Shown here: positions 1 to 12,227 of the stretch, one piece after another
Numbering within the stretch: the first letter of the stretch is position 1
How the letters are laid out: every line of letters begins with the position of its first letter
Assembly (NCBI GenBank): GCA_903813345.2
Contig: CAIIXF020000012.1
Coordinates: 1,589,318 to 1,653,317, forward strand
Source of the DNA: Owenia fusiformis
Lineage: Eukaryota > Annelida > Polychaeta > Sabellida > Oweniidae
Direction of reading: 5' to 3'
Length of the DNA: 64,000 bases
Program-made: the position numbers and the translations under genes
Notes under the pieces: generated by a model
What the model was told of the DNA's origin: nothing
The model's input: the letters and a program-made list of their open reading frames with translations, nothing else
The model's database searches: none

Positions 1-8
1 AAGTAATA

Positions 9-185
9 CGACAAGAATCAATTAAATTATATTGCTTGCATGTCTGACGTCATTTATATTCTAATATTATAGTAAGACGGATAGTATAATTACTAATTGT
101 TATAATTTGAAAGATAAAGTAAAAAACAAGAATCGATTGCATTTATTATTCCATTGCTTGCATGGCATTTATATTCAGACGGATA
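9..185. repeat. Direct duplication upstream of the lectin gene
   Basis: Two similar segments of about 60-75 bp (roughly 9-81 and 126-185) share ACAAGAATC, ATTGCTTGCATG, CATTTATATTC and AGACGGATA in the same order. They lie about 250 bp upstream of the lectin start codon, so they may be a duplicated upstream control region. That role is inference. From 186 to 431 I see only probable 5' flank or leader. Confidence 0.5.
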
Positions 186-431
186 ACATGATTTGAAAGC
201 GTGTTCACTGAGAAATGAAGTAACTCTGATATTTAAAGAAGTTTTCAGTCAAAATGCACAATTTACCAAGGTTGTAGCAGGGGGTAAATGCCATATTGGA
301 CCAATGTCAGTTCACACGCTGAGTTACTACGTTGTCTGTTAGAACATGGACAGTTCCGAAGCTTGATGAGGCAGGAAAATATACATGTAGGACAAGAGTT
401 ACTAAAATAAAACAGAGAATTTCTATTCAAA

Positions 432-3400
432 ATGAACTGCTCAATTTTCCATATTAAGGTACACGTTTTGTTAATTCACTTTGCAATATATTCTAAGGCT
501 AATACCATAACGCGTACCTACATTCTAAAAACTGGAAAAATGATACTGAACGATGAAATAAATGTTCAAAAAAGTATTCACGTCGTTACGAATACCCTAA
601 TGGAATGCGTGCGAATGTGCTCACAACCTGACTGTAAAGCAGTCAACTACAACGAGGCTGAGAGGGCATGTGAAACAATGGGATTCGATGAATATTACAA
701 AATGTCTAGAACAGTGGGGAAAGATGAAAAGTGGGCACATGCTGTCAAGAATGGTGAGAAAAATGTTGATTATTTCCTTTTTCTTTTGCGTTCAGCTATA
801 TTTAACAAAAGGGATATTTTTAAAAAATAATACTAGAGGGCATTAGGTGGCTGATCATACTTTCACGTCTCTGCGATGCCTTTTTGTTTCTTTGATCAAT
901 GCTACCAGCCGTTTGGTTAGAAAATCTTGATTATTTCCATATCGTTAAGTGTTAAGAAATTTCAAAAAAGATATTATTAAAAAGTAATACTGGGGTATTT
1001 GGGGGCGGTCCTCACTTTCCCTGATTAAATGTTTCTACAATGCATTATTTGTTTCATCGAGTCCGTTCTCTTGCAATAACCAAATGCTGATAGGCAGTGG
1101 TTTTCTAACAAAATGAAAATATTTTTCATCTATTTCCCATATTACGTCTCTAGATAACTTGACAAATGGGGGTTCTTTCTCTTATAGCTTTTGAAGGGTC
1201 TGCTAAGACCATTCAGTTAGGCTTCGAATTTGAATTTGCCAATATTTGGGGTTGTCATGGAAGAATTAGAAATCAACAACACTACTGACATTCTAGTGTA
1301 ATTCAACGAACCATGAATAAATACAATAAATGTCCATGTGCAGTATGGCAAGTGATTTTAGACAGTCATATCTTTCACTATGAGTACTTTGTAATGTGTT
1401 TTCCTATATATTTCCAATATGTTTTCCTTAAAGTGAAGTCCCTGTGATAGTAAAATAGCAATCCGACTCTGTGAAAAATTATGGATTAGGACCCCATTTT
1501 ATCACTTTTTAAAAAAATGTAAGGCTTATTTTCTAAAAAGAGGATCTTGTTTTTCTCAATTAAAATATATCAAAAGCTTCTTCAAAACTATATTAACAAC
1601 TTCTGAAAAGGGGATGGGTATTGGAATGCGATAAAGTAAAAACACATTTCCCATGTTATTTTCCCTTAGGGAAAACTCATACTATCCATTGTTTTCAGCA
1701 TGATTTTGGTCATCCAAAATTGATATCTTCAAAACTAGACTTTCAATACCATTCTACTTTTGAAGATGTTTTAGACCCCTTGTCGAATAATCTTTTCATG
1801 CAATGAAAATCAGAAATAGAAGATCCTCTTTTGAGCAAAGAACATTTTGAAAAAATTGTTGACGTGGGGTCCCTATTCATAATTTTTCGAAATGTTCGAT
1901 TGATATTTTTATCATCATGGGTACTTCACTTGAAACAAAACATATTGTTTTTAATAAAAATCACTGTATTTATGCCCAGAAAGTACTCATGGTGAAAGAT
2001 ATGACTGTCTAAAATCAATTGCCATACCAACCTTTTGAAACATTGATGAGATTAGATGAATAAAATATAAATCGATGAGCAAATTAAATTGTTAAATTAT
2101 TAAAAATGCTAGAAATACAAATATTCCATATCAAATGGCCTGCGATAGCAAAGGAACAATGACTTAACGATACCCGCACCCATTTTTTGTAGAATGCCCG
2201 GGGGAATCATTCAAAGGTTTATACCCAGGGTCCTGCTACTTTGTGAGTAATACAAACATTATGAACTGGACAGCAGCGAGAGAGAATTGTCAAGCCATGG
2301 GCTCCGATCTAGCTGTACTTGATAGTATGGATGAACTGAATACTCTGCGCAGAGTATTTCCGAATGGTAAGGACCTTTTGTGTGCTATGTCTTAAGTTTC
2401 CGGATTTCGAAATGTAATCGTATTTTCTTAGAGACATGCTGGGTCAACAACGGACGTATTCACTATATCCAAACCTTGATACTGTAACGATGTCTGGGAA
2501 AATGTATTGTATGTATGTATGTATGTATGTATCTTTTATTTCCCAATTTGAAATTGGAGTTTTTAAACATAAGCACATTTATATATACACGTTTACATGA
2601 ACATTATTTACATTACATTTGGTATAAAATAAATATATAAAGTTACGTAGGATACGGTGGAGTTAAATCAATGTCCCCCAGCCTTATAATTTTGATGATG
2701 TATTTGAAGGACACTTCTAGACATAAATCGCAGAGGTCGGCTTGCACCATAGCACTAACGTTGTCGAGGTTTAAGGATGCGTTACCCGAGATTGCTCTGA
2801 TGTCATTGATGAATACTTGTCTGTGTTGTTTGAAGAATTCGCACTTCAGTAAGGCATGATTTAGTTGATCTTGGTAGAACATTCCACATTTATCACATAG
2901 TGTGTTTATTGATGTTACCGGAAGTGCTACTGCTTTGGCTACAATATGGGCTACAGTCAATAGTCTAGGTTTTTGAACTGCTACTCTCCATATTGTGAGC
3001 TTTTTGACTTTAGTGATAGGTATTCTTATATCGTGTCGTGGAACTGAAAGGTTTTCATTGTAAAGTTGCACTTCATATTTGCAAATATTTCGCCATAATT
3101 CCTTTTTTTGGAAAGTAGCCGTCGTGGAGATAGTTCTCAAAAAAGCTTAAAATATTGTATTTTCTAAGAATAGATACGATATCAGGAATGAACCCTTTTT
3201 GTCCCATGTTGTTCAAGTCGCACATATGCGCTCTCAGAAGAAACATCTTCTTGGCTGCCGCGTTTTGATGCAAGTGGCAAAGTTGGCCCAGGAAGGATAG
3301 TTTCCTCAGATCTATAGTGGCTTGTATGTTGTTGATGCCGTCTGCGAGAGCGTAGAGTATGTCCGGGTGAGTGTGTCTGTGGAGTTCGAGTTTCAGGATG

Positions 3401-6400
3401 TATCTCAGTGCAGTTTCTAATTGCGTCAAGTTTGTCTTAGTTAGGTTGGTCCAGAGCTCACATCCATTTATTGCAGATGGTATGCATATGGTTTTAATCA
3501 ACTTTATGCCCGTTGTTGGATTGAGCCCCTTGGGATGCACTCCAACGCCTACTAGAGATGCGAAAGAGCCTTTCATGATCACGGTGTATAACCCAAACGC
3601 TCCTACATGCACGACGGAGCGTTTCATTTACGCGAAAACGCTCCGGAGCGAAATAAAATGGCGGCTAATGAAGATTCCACTATGACCGTAAGTATTGTTT
3701 CTCTCGTTTCTCTTACATATCATATGTTATGGTGAAATATTATGTACCATTCGATGAACAATACCGTGAGCAAAGATCTTATTTATTCAACTTCTGGTGG
3801 TAAACTGTTATTTGCTTGATCAAAGCTCCGTAGTGTAGATCGAACGAATCTGAAGATGACGATTTGACCACAAATTACGACTTAAACTAGTATTTCTATG
3901 AAAACGTTAATCTTTCTGTTAAAGTAGTAGATCACAAACTCGTATATTCTTATTTCCTAAAATCCCAGTCCAAATCCATTACTTGTTCTCGAAAAATCGC
4001 TTGTTTTCCTCAAAACGCTCCGTCGATTTAGAACACAATTTTAGAAACGCTCTTACCATTTTGTTTTGATATCATTTTCAGATTATTAGAGAAGAGTTCC
4101 GAATTGAATCTATCTCTCAAAAACGTGTTGTACTTGTTAGGCAAATTGAAACATCTGAACCTGGTGGTGCTATACGTGCACCTAGCTGATTTAAGCCTAC
4201 ATTAGATGATGTCATGCCTACATGTGTGCTAAATCATAAAACTATAGAAAAAAAACTAAAATTTATATGTGAATTAATCTTTCTTCTTTTGATGCCAAGT
4301 GGTATAATAGATCTTTTCTTTCTCTTCCTGAAAAGGAAAGGCAAGCTATATATTTCCTAAACTGATCTAGACTACCGGAGCGTTTCCAGTTCACTGTGTT
4401 AACCAGATCGGAGCGTTTCTTGAATATGAGAATGACATCATTTTTCAGACTGGATTTTCGGTCATCAAATCACTATTACGATGATGTATGGTGCGTTGAA
4501 GCATTGGAATTTGACTAAAATATACGTTGGTTCTCTAATCTTGGCTCAACTAATCACATGTATCGACAAAAGGGGTTTTGACCGGTAGAATGACAAATAC
4601 GTTTTTGAATTTTGATAACTATACTGCTCCGTACAGCTCTTCCTAATTGCTTCAAACGTCAACAGCCAGCCAAGTACAACATGAATATCACACCCATCGA
4701 ATGGTATACTCGAAATATGGAACTCATACCTCTTATTCCCATTATTGGGGAAATCGTCAGACAGCTCATCATTCCCGCCAGCCAGTTTTCCTACTCCGGA
4801 GCGTTTCTTTGTTTAATTTCAGTAATGAAACGCTCCGTCGTGCATGTAGGAGCGTTTGGCTTATACACCGTGATGATATGACAGGCTTTATTCGAGATGC
4901 TATTATTACTTTGTTGGTTACTGTACGTGTTTCCTAGGTGTTTTACCTCAGATACTTCCTTTAATTCCCCTGCGCTAGTGGTCCATTTTCGAGATTGAGT
5001 CATAATATTATTAGTTGCCTTTGTTTCACCAAAGGTAATGACAGTGGATTTTGACATATTAAATAAGAATCTCCATTTCCGGGAGTAACCTATTGCAATG
5101 TCTATTAGTGCTTCTAGATTTTCTTTGGAATTTGCGAGGAGACAAATGTCGTCTGCGTAGGTAGGTGCAGTACATGGGACATCGCATATAACTGACCCAA
5201 CTTTTGAAGCTTCAAGCACCTGCAGGAGACCGTCAATGTATACATTGTACAGCCATCCGGAAAGGACCCCTCCTTGACGGACAGATTGACTGATTGACCG
5301 AGCCGGATACTAGACATGAAACGGAATGTGCTAAATTCAGTGCTTCGTACGGGAATCGAGTCTTAAGGGCTAGCCACTACAGCTAGGCTATAGTCTGTAG
5401 AACATGAATTCAGCGTGACGGAATCACACATTTGACGAAAAAAACGACATTTAAAAGGCCATCTGTCAAATATACAGGGGTTTCTTGATCTTATATGGAA
5501 TCTCCTAGAAACGGAGTTGTTTTGTGTTTCTATAAAAACGTCAATTTATGAATGTGCGTACATTATTTTTATTGTTACGGTTTTTTTCTCCTCCTCTCAC
5601 TTGCATTTTTTCACAAAATGACCCCTACTACCATCGTCTTTCATTTCCTGCTCATTTTGACCTGTAGGAGTGCTCGTTTTGACTTAATTCTGTCGTTAAG
5701 ACAATAGTTCAACGAAATAAACCCGTTCGTGTGTTTTCACGACAATGTTCTGACACTGTAATGTTGAAATCATTATGCCGTGACGGAATCACAATTTTAA
5801 GCGTGATGGAATCACGAGACGAAAATTAATAAAAAGAAGTTGGCTTTGAACCGTGTAGGAAATATCACGATTAACATTTTGTGCAATGATAAACTATTCA
5901 ATGGAATATTATCATCGAATATATCGCCGTGTAGGTCGTACGGCATCAGGAACCATTACACTCTTTTGAATTCCCCTGTCAAAAGTGACATTGTTTAAAT
6001 CAATGGGAATTTAGGTGATTCCGTCACGTTTGGTTCATCATTCATCAAAGTACCACGTGAGAAAATAGCAATACTGATCCTAGCATTATAGATAATACTT
6101 TAGAATTTGTATTCATCCATTGAGGCCATACAAGTAATATCAAGTACAGTGTAAATGATTTAAAATATCATCGTTATAGTCATATCCCTCATTGTATGCA
6201 CCTTGTGAAGTGTTACAGTCATATCTCTGTGGGGTGACTAAATGTGATTCCGTCACGAGCAGTTTGAAGGGATAAGGAGGTCGTGTGTTCCTTAAACTTC
6301 ACAGAAAGGAGCGTTACATGTTATCTAAAGTAAATCCATAATAGCATAGTAAGAAAGGATATCTCTTTTTATCCTACACTTAGTGTACTTAATGTATAAT

Positions 6401-8534
6401 AACATTAAAAAATAAATTTGATATGTATTGGCAAAATGAATATCCGGAGGATATCGCAACGATATACTACGGGCGGAGGATATCGTGACGATATACTCCG
6501 GAAAAGCCAATTTGCGGAGGATATTATGACGATATACTGCGCTTGTTGATTTCCCGCCAAATTGACTCTATTTGGCATGAAATTCAATTTGTAATGATAT
6601 ATGCATTTAGTACAATCCTTGTAAGTGTAGGATAATAAGAACATCCTATGTTTTTTTTCAGAATATCATTTAAATCTACTCGGTCATATTGATATATGCA
6701 CTCGTTCGCTTCGCTCTCTTGTGCAGATATCAATATTATCACCTCGTAGATAAAAATGATATTCCTCAAAATCATAGGATATCCTATAAATCTGGAAAAA
6801 GTTGACAAACTTTTTTGCTCTTTTCGTGACGGAATCACAAAACGCATAATTGGGAGGTTCAGATTTGATCATGTTTTCAAACATCAAAAATTAATTTTTG
6901 CCATTAGCTTAAAGATATCAAATATAACTCCACATATAGGATACAGAAATACTTCATAGACAAAATGAACAAAGAATATTAGTTTGATTATCGATAAATA
7001 ATATGTTAAGAATCAGATATGCAAAACACACCACCATCTTGTCTTTTTGCAGACAGCTACTTCCGGTTTATGACAAGCAACTTTATCGCATATATTTTAA
7101 ATACCATGATAAAATAATTGTATTCTCATTTTTAAATGAAAAATTGTATATCTAAATATTTATTTTTCTATTCTAGTTTTCTGAATGATACTTTGAATTT
7201 TTTGCAAATGTGGCCTCTAATCATGGAATTCATGAGAAGCGAGTTGCCATCGTGGGTCATTACAATACGTTTCTCAAAATCAATTACTTTGAATTTAAGA
7301 AAAAATATCGTACCAGATTCTGACACGATATTACAACAGTTGATCATTTAACGTTGGAAATCATGTTTGTTCAAAGTCCCAATAATTCTCACAATTTATC
7401 TTTAAAATAGCATTATTTTCTCAAGATTTATTTTTAGCAATCCCGATTTTCCTCGATTTAGTTTTAGTACCTCCGATTTTCTCTGATTTCTTTTTTTAGT
7501 AATCCCGATTTTCTCTCGACTCCCCTCCCCCCGATTTCTTTTTAAACAACCCCGATTTTTATTCAAAAAATATCCCCATTTTTACTTTTTACTTGAAAAG
7601 TGTGGGATATTCATTCATTTTTTCATCAGGTCCTGGTAAGTACATGTAGGTGTGAACGCATTTAATGCAAACATTTACAAGCTGCTTCCAAGAAAGACAC
7701 ATTTTATTTGAGAGCGTTGATGCAACATTCCGTCACCGAGCACGACAGAATGAAATAGCTGTCCTCGTGTCGTGTCCTTCAGTGATATTGTACATTGTAG
7801 TCCAGTGGCGTAGCGTGGGTATTTTGTGAGTATACGCCACGAGTGAGCGAAGCTAACAATCTTTGAAGGGGGTTTGTCAGTGGGTTTTCTCCCCATGATA
7901 ATTTGAAAATGAGATTGCAGTTGAAGCGTTTTGGAGCGTTTTAAAATACGAAAATCGGACTTAATATGGACTAATTTTATCCATGTTTAAAGTGTGGGCC
8001 ATTCAATCTAAAAATCAACTTTTCTCTAAATTTTGAGAGTACGCCATGGCGTTTTATGCGTATATGACGCTACGCCATTGGTAGTTTTATGCGTTGTGTT
8101 TTCCTAATATAGGACTAGATTGAACACATTCCTAGTTAGTACAAGGCATTAACATGTGAAATATCACTACCAGCCATTTGTTACAGACCCCGACCGCCGA
8201 ACACCAACCGCCAAACACTGTCCACAAAAAGTCGGAGACCATTGCATAGAGCTGCAATTGAACTATTGGAATAAATGACGTGATATTTTCAGGAACCAGA
8301 TCATATTGGCTCGGGGCAACAGATGCTGTTAAAGAAGGGTCCTGGAGGTGGATAGGTATCAACACAACTATAAGCGATGACTTTCCTGCATGGACGAATG
8401 GTAGTAGACAAGCGACCGATACCAATGAAAAGAATTGTTTGGTTGCATGGCCCTATATAGCAAATGAATTTCATGTGAAGGCCGAGGATTGTTCATTTGA
8501 ACAGGGATTTCTATGCGAATCTCCTGTGTACTGA
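432..8534 (+). CDS. Secreted PAN/apple-like + C-type lectin-domain protein (3 exons, 245 aa)
   Basis: Exons are 432-753, 2193-2366 and 8293-8534, both introns in phase 1, giving 245 residues. The start at 432 opens a hydrophobic stretch to about residue 23 that reads as a signal peptide. Residues of about 30-105 carry a cysteine pattern (MECVRMC, then DCKAVNY and ACETMGF) like a PAN/apple module. From about 108 there is a C-type lectin-like domain: CPGESF, CYFV, the helix WTAARENCQAMGSDLAVL, then YWLGATD, WRWIG, NEKNCLVAW, DCSFEQGFLCE. The usual calcium/sugar residues (EPN or QPD, and WND) are absent, so classical sugar binding is doubtful. It is probably an extracellular recognition protein. 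A candidate polyadenylation signal AATAAA lies at 8793. Intron 2 is 5.9 kb and full of transposon remains. The family call is firm; the PAN call is moderate. Confidence 0.85.
1343..2027. repeat. Fold-back (inverted-repeat) element in lectin intron 1
   Basis: The left part (1343-1520) and right part (1855-2027) are imperfect reverse complements. Matching ends are GTATGGCAAGTGATTTTAGA on the left and TCTAAAATCAATTGCCATAC on the right. The pairing continues through the stretch containing GACAGTCATATCTTTCA and the one containing AAAATTATG. No transposase frame is visible and no clear target duplication was found. It is probably a non-autonomous fold-back/MITE element. Confidence 0.6.
2500..5330 (-). 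mobile_element. Truncated non-LTR retrotransposon (LINE) reverse transcriptase, minus strand
   Basis: Minus-strand frames give the catalytic reverse-transcriptase motif YADD in the context APTYADDICLLANS (near 5170), the thumb and connection region, then a C-terminal zinc-knuckle-like CDKCGMFYQDQLNHALLKC (about 2830-2890). The 3' end runs into an ATAC-type simple tail (about 2503-2533), usual for some LINE clades. Only the C-terminal part of the ORF remains; the endonuclease and most of the fingers/palm are missing. The frame is broken by the element at 3580-4872 and is in frame again on each side of it. The clade (Jockey/CR1-like) is uncertain. Confidence 0.85.
3580..4872. mobile_element. 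DNA transposon with ~48-bp terminal inverted repeats inserted in the LINE
   Basis: The ends begin CACGGTGTATA and are reverse complements over about 48 bp (3580-3628 and 4824-4872), with one or two differences. A 5-bp target duplication ATGAT (3575-3579 and 4873-4877) flanks it. Removing one copy and the element restores the LINE frame. A core motif GGAGCGTTT or its complement recurs through the element, mostly near the ends, as in subterminal repeats. Inside are short gene-like pieces: an ATG with 30 coding bases and donor (3658-3687, MAANEDSTMT then GTAAGT), a TTTCAG acceptor opening a 34-codon frame (4082-4183), and coding-like stretches near 4290-4360 and 4620-4790. No transposase was recognised. 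Confidence 0.8.
5300..5400 (-). repeat. tRNA-derived repeat fragment
   Basis: The stretch TGCTAAATTCAGTGCTTCG followed by ACGGGAATCGAG matches a second copy near 61000-61050 (TGCTAAATTCGATGCCCCG, then GTGGGAATCGAACCC). Read on the minus strand the second copy has an RNA polymerase III B-box-like GGTTCGATTCC. This copy is decayed. It is likely a tRNA-derived SINE piece next to the 5' truncation of the LINE. Confidence 0.4.
6369..6635. mobile_element. MITE, copy 1
   Basis: Terminal inverted repeats read TTATCCTACACTTAGTGTAC on the left and GTAAGTGTAGGATAA on the right. The interior holds three near-palindromic segments of about 27 bp (about 6434-6460, 6475-6501 and 6514-6541), each built as CGGAGGATATCG...CGATATACTCCG. 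A second copy is at 23138-23374. There is no coding capacity. Confidence 0.75.
6640..6785. repeat. Long imperfect hairpin
   Basis: Outer arms ATCCTATG and CATAGGAT, middle GAATATCATTT and AAATGATATTC, and inner GATATATGCAC and GTGCAGATATC pair around a short loop containing TTCGCTTCGCTC. It lies directly against the MITE at 6369-6635, so both may belong to one composite element. Confidence 0.55.
7420..7575. repeat. Low-complexity CCCGATTTT-type repeat
   Basis: Degenerate units around the core CCCGATTTTC recur with T-rich spacers (about 7440, 7478, 7506, 7530, 7550). Neither strand codes. Confidence 0.5.
7803..8080. mobile_element. hAT-like MITE in lectin intron 2
   Basis: The left end CAGTGGCGTAGCG and right end CGCTACGCCATTG are inverted repeats. 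Flanks GTAGTC (7797-7802) and GTAGTT (8081-8086) look like a slightly diverged target duplication. It is about 280 bp with no frame. It lies 210 bp upstream of lectin exon 3. Confidence 0.6.
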
Positions 8535-9124
8535 TACAAGTTGATACAAATTCCGCATGTGAAAAAACATTCTCTGAGGTTTTATTTTATACTATATTGC
8601 ATATTTGAAAGTTCTCTCCCATTCCATGCAAATCCCGGTATTGGTATTCGTTTAAATTGATTTTCCTGATTTCGTCTTGTGTAATTGTAATTTAATATTT
8701 CATTATGTGAAATCATTATTATTGTCTAAATAATGTATATGGTCTTTGAAATGCATTCGGCGATGTAAGATCTAAATCGAAATCATTATTTTAATAAAAA
8801 GTCAAGAGTTTCAACTTTCCAAAAGTCGGCACAGTGACATTTCATTAATTATATATTTATTCAATTCAAAAAGTATACAGTAGTCGCTGCCTACATCCTT
8901 GCTGCAAGGGTATTTTACAAGTATATAATTTAAGCATAAATGAAGTTCTTTGAAGAAGGATGGCTGCCTAGCGCACTTTGCATTATAGGCTAGCATTTCA
9001 CAGTGACATGCATATGGAATGATGAGAGCAAAAATGAACTAAAATTGTAAGAATTAAGTGAAAACGCAAAAAATTAGGCTGTAATATATTACCAGCGAAG
9101 TTGAATATTTACTTTTTATGTCCC

Positions 9125-10145
9125 AACCACATAGCGTGGGGCCATATTGTCGGCCTAGGCGCGTCCGTATGTCTGTCTGTCCGTCCGTCCGTCCGGCAGT
9201 TTTCTCTAAAACCGCTACAGATATCACCTTCGAATTTTCAGGGATAACTTATGGGTGCATACAGATGTGGATGAAAATCTTTTAACTCGATACCTACATG
9301 TACATCCTGTCGGCCATTTTGAAGTCAAATGCTAAAATCCTTGTCTGCAAATTTTCAGAAAAACGGCTTCATAGTTGCTTTTAAAACGTTAACATCTTGT
9401 TCAGCTCACTACATTCTACATCTGATTAGGTTTTGATAGCTCAGTCAAGGCAGCCATTTTGAATGTCTCTGGATTTTTCCATCCTAAAATCTTGTCTGTA
9501 AAGTCTTGTCTACGCATTTTCAGGTGATCCATTTGTAGATCAATTTCAACTTTTCAGGGATGATTCTTAGTATGAAAATCTAGATCTGATTAGTTTTTTG
9601 GCATTCTGGGTAAATGTCAAGGCAGTCATTTTGGATTTTCCGTCCTAAAAACGTGTCTGTAAAGTATGTCAGGGATGATTCTTAGTATGAAGATCTAGAT
9701 CTGTTGAGTTTTTTGGCATACTTGATAAATACCAAGGCAGCCATTTTGGATTATCCGTCTTAAAATCTTGCCTGTAAAATCTTGTCTACGCGTTTTCAGG
9801 TGAACCGTTTGGTAGATCAATTTCAAATTTTCAGGGATGATTCTTAGTATGGAAATCTAGAACTCTTTAGTTTTTTGGCATTCTGGGTAAATGTCAAGGC
9901 AGCCATTTTGGATTTTCCGTCCTAAAATCTTGTCTGTAAAGTCTTGTTTACGCGTTTTCTGGTTAACTGTTTCACGGATCGAATTCAAGTTCTCAGGGGT
10001 GGTTCTTAGTATGAGAATCTAGAACTGACTAATTTTTTGGCATTCTGGGTAAATTTTAAGGTGGCCATTGTGGATTTTCCGTCCTAAAATTGTGTTGGTA
10101 AAGTCTTGTCTACTCATTTTTAGGATAACCATTTGACGGGATCAC
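9125..10145. repeat. Degenerate ~180-190-bp tandem/dispersed repeat block
   Basis: Several diverged units share TTTTTTGGCATTCTGGGTAA, AAGGCAGCCATTTTGGATTT, TCCGTCCTAAAATCTTGTCT and CAGGGATGATTCTTAGTATG. The block starts with a GTCTGTCTGTCCGTCCGTCC run (about 9168). Single related pieces occur at 45130-45240 and 56590-56745, so this is a dispersed family. No coding frame is seen. Between 8535 and 9124, and from 10146 to 10850, I see nothing beyond AT-rich sequence. Confidence 0.6.
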
Positions 10146-10849
10146 CCATAGGTTGTACACATTGCATTTGTGTTCTTGTAATTTAAATGTTAATATATCA
10201 ATTGTTGGCCATGAAATGTTCTTTATTTGAAATGTGCACGTGTTTTATATGTCTCTGCCCACACATAACAAAAAATATTTGGTTATTTTGCCAACTTTTC
10301 TTGAAGGTATATTCATCTTGCAATCATATACAGTACACAGGAAAATAACGCAACTAATAATGAATATTTGTATATTATATAATTCAATTACATACAAGTT
10401 GACATACAAAATAATAAATTGAAGTAACCGATTTTATTTATTGAATTTCACTGCACATGACTTTTATAAGTTAATAAACATTTTGTCTCCACTAAGAAAC
10501 AGTTTTTACAATTCAGTTTTACGGAGAATTTTATGGCTGAAAAAAGATTGCATTACACTGTTGCACCCAAAGTACCAATAATGTTTCGATGAACAAAGAA
10601 GGAATTTTCCTGCATATTATATGAATACGTATTGATTCTCTCTTGACGTCCTGTGTGATTTACAAGTATGTAATGTATCAAATGTTTACCAACAAAAAGT
10701 GTTTATCAACACAAGTGGTTACCATAGCTATTAATTACACGGAGGACCAAATACAAGTGGATATCTTTGTAACCGATTTTATCAAATTGGAACTGGAGTG
10801 AAGTAATTGATAAAACGAAGAATAGACCTAATAAAAAGGATGCCTTGTA

Positions 10850-11045
10850 CAGTGAGACCTGTATATCCGAACACCTTTCAATCTGAACACTTCTCTGGTC
10901 CCATTTTTCCTCCCAAATGACTCCCATGTTAAAAACCCTTGAAATGTGAACACCTCCCAATTTGAAAAGTGACCAGCCATATTTTGAAAATTGACCTGTC
11001 ATATAATATAAAAACTTTTGAAAAAATGAACACCTCATGGTTTCA
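10850..11045. repeat. GAACACC-type dispersed repeat
   Basis: The text around ACCTGTATATCCGAACACC and GAAATGTGAACACCTCCCAA recurs at 20690-20880, 25735-25805, 35955-36030 and 49222-49390. It is an old non-coding family that I do not recognise by name. Confidence 0.5.
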
Positions 11046-11729
11046 ATCATAATGGTAATGGGTCTTTCTGACTAAATTCATTTGAATCGGGATTTTCAAA
11101 TTACTCGAATACCATAAAGCTGGAAATGTAAATATTTATTGAGAATATGTTCACATTTCTTCAAAATACAGATTCTTGCGAATGCAAAACCTCAAAATAT
11201 GTACACCTCATTATCCAAACGCTTATATACACTTATATACTTGATAATGTTGAACCTGTGATACACAGGACTGTGAGGATCGATTTTGACTATTCCAGAT
11301 TATTTGAGAGTAATTATAAGTGCTCTATCGTGTATGAAAACTATTTTTTATTTCAAGAGTATTGGTTATCAATTTTACTTTTTCTTTAACATATATTATT
11401 ATAATGAAAGCCCGTGTTATGAGTGAATTAAATATCCCATAGTCTTGTGGTCTTAGATTGATAATGGTTCCAAAAAGATAGCGGGGTTATAAGACATTGT
11501 TTAATGATGCGTTAAATCACAATTTGAAACATTTAGTGTTTGTTTTAAATTCCGAGGTTTTCAATGTGATAGAACCTGTACTCCTAGGTATTTCATGTTC
11601 TTGCTCGGTTTTTAACACCTTTAAGTCTTTTTCATTTGGCTCATATGCATTCATCGATCAGGATTCCAGAGGAGCTCAGATACCAAGTGATAACATATAG
11701 ACATTAACATGAAACATGTGCACCACCTG

Positions 11730-11775
11730 ACATTTGTTACAGACGCCAAACGCCAACCGCCGACCACAAAAAGTT
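11730..11775. repeat. Copy of a short sequence also found beside lectin exon 3
   Basis: TTTGTTACAGACGCCAAACG, followed by CCAACCGCCGACCACAAAAAG, closely matches 8178-8230 in the intron just upstream of the last lectin exon. This may be the edge of a segmental duplication. I could not find a duplicated lectin exon next to it. Confidence 0.4.
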
Positions 11776-12227
11776 TTAGACTATAACAATATTACAATAC
11801 TTCTGGAGGTGACATAAAAACCATGCAAAAACACAGTACATTTCTCTGAAAATGCACAGTTAAATAAGGTTCACAAACCACAAACACTTGTTTATGTTTG
11901 ATATAACATTTATACAAATCTTTATTAAATATCACAACCACTTATGAATCATACAAAACCTTACAACATTTCAAAAAAAATTATACAATAATCAAAATCG
12001 CAAACTTTCTCAATTGAGAAGGGTCAATGTATTACCTGTTAAACTTATTTATTCCATAAGGCCCCATGAAATTAATCTTCTGTTTAGCAGTGCTTTTTCA
12101 AGGAAATAACTATGTGATCAGGCTTTGTTCTACAATTTATCATTCTCTTCTTTAGAAATGCAAAAAGAACTGAAAATGAAATTAAATTCTAAAATGTTTC
12201 CCAAATGGAGGTTTTCATCCTCTGTAA

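Larger units (their letters stand above)
5410..6850. repeat. Region with dispersed GTGACGGAATCAC motif copies
   Basis: The 13-mer GTGACGGAATCAC, or its complement, occurs near 5417, 5780, 6018, 6243 and 6825, and a one-base variant (GTGATGGAATCAC) near 5803. No coding frame is visible. The spacing looks like subterminal repeats of a decayed mobile element, later interrupted by the MITE at 6369-6635. Confidence 0.5.
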
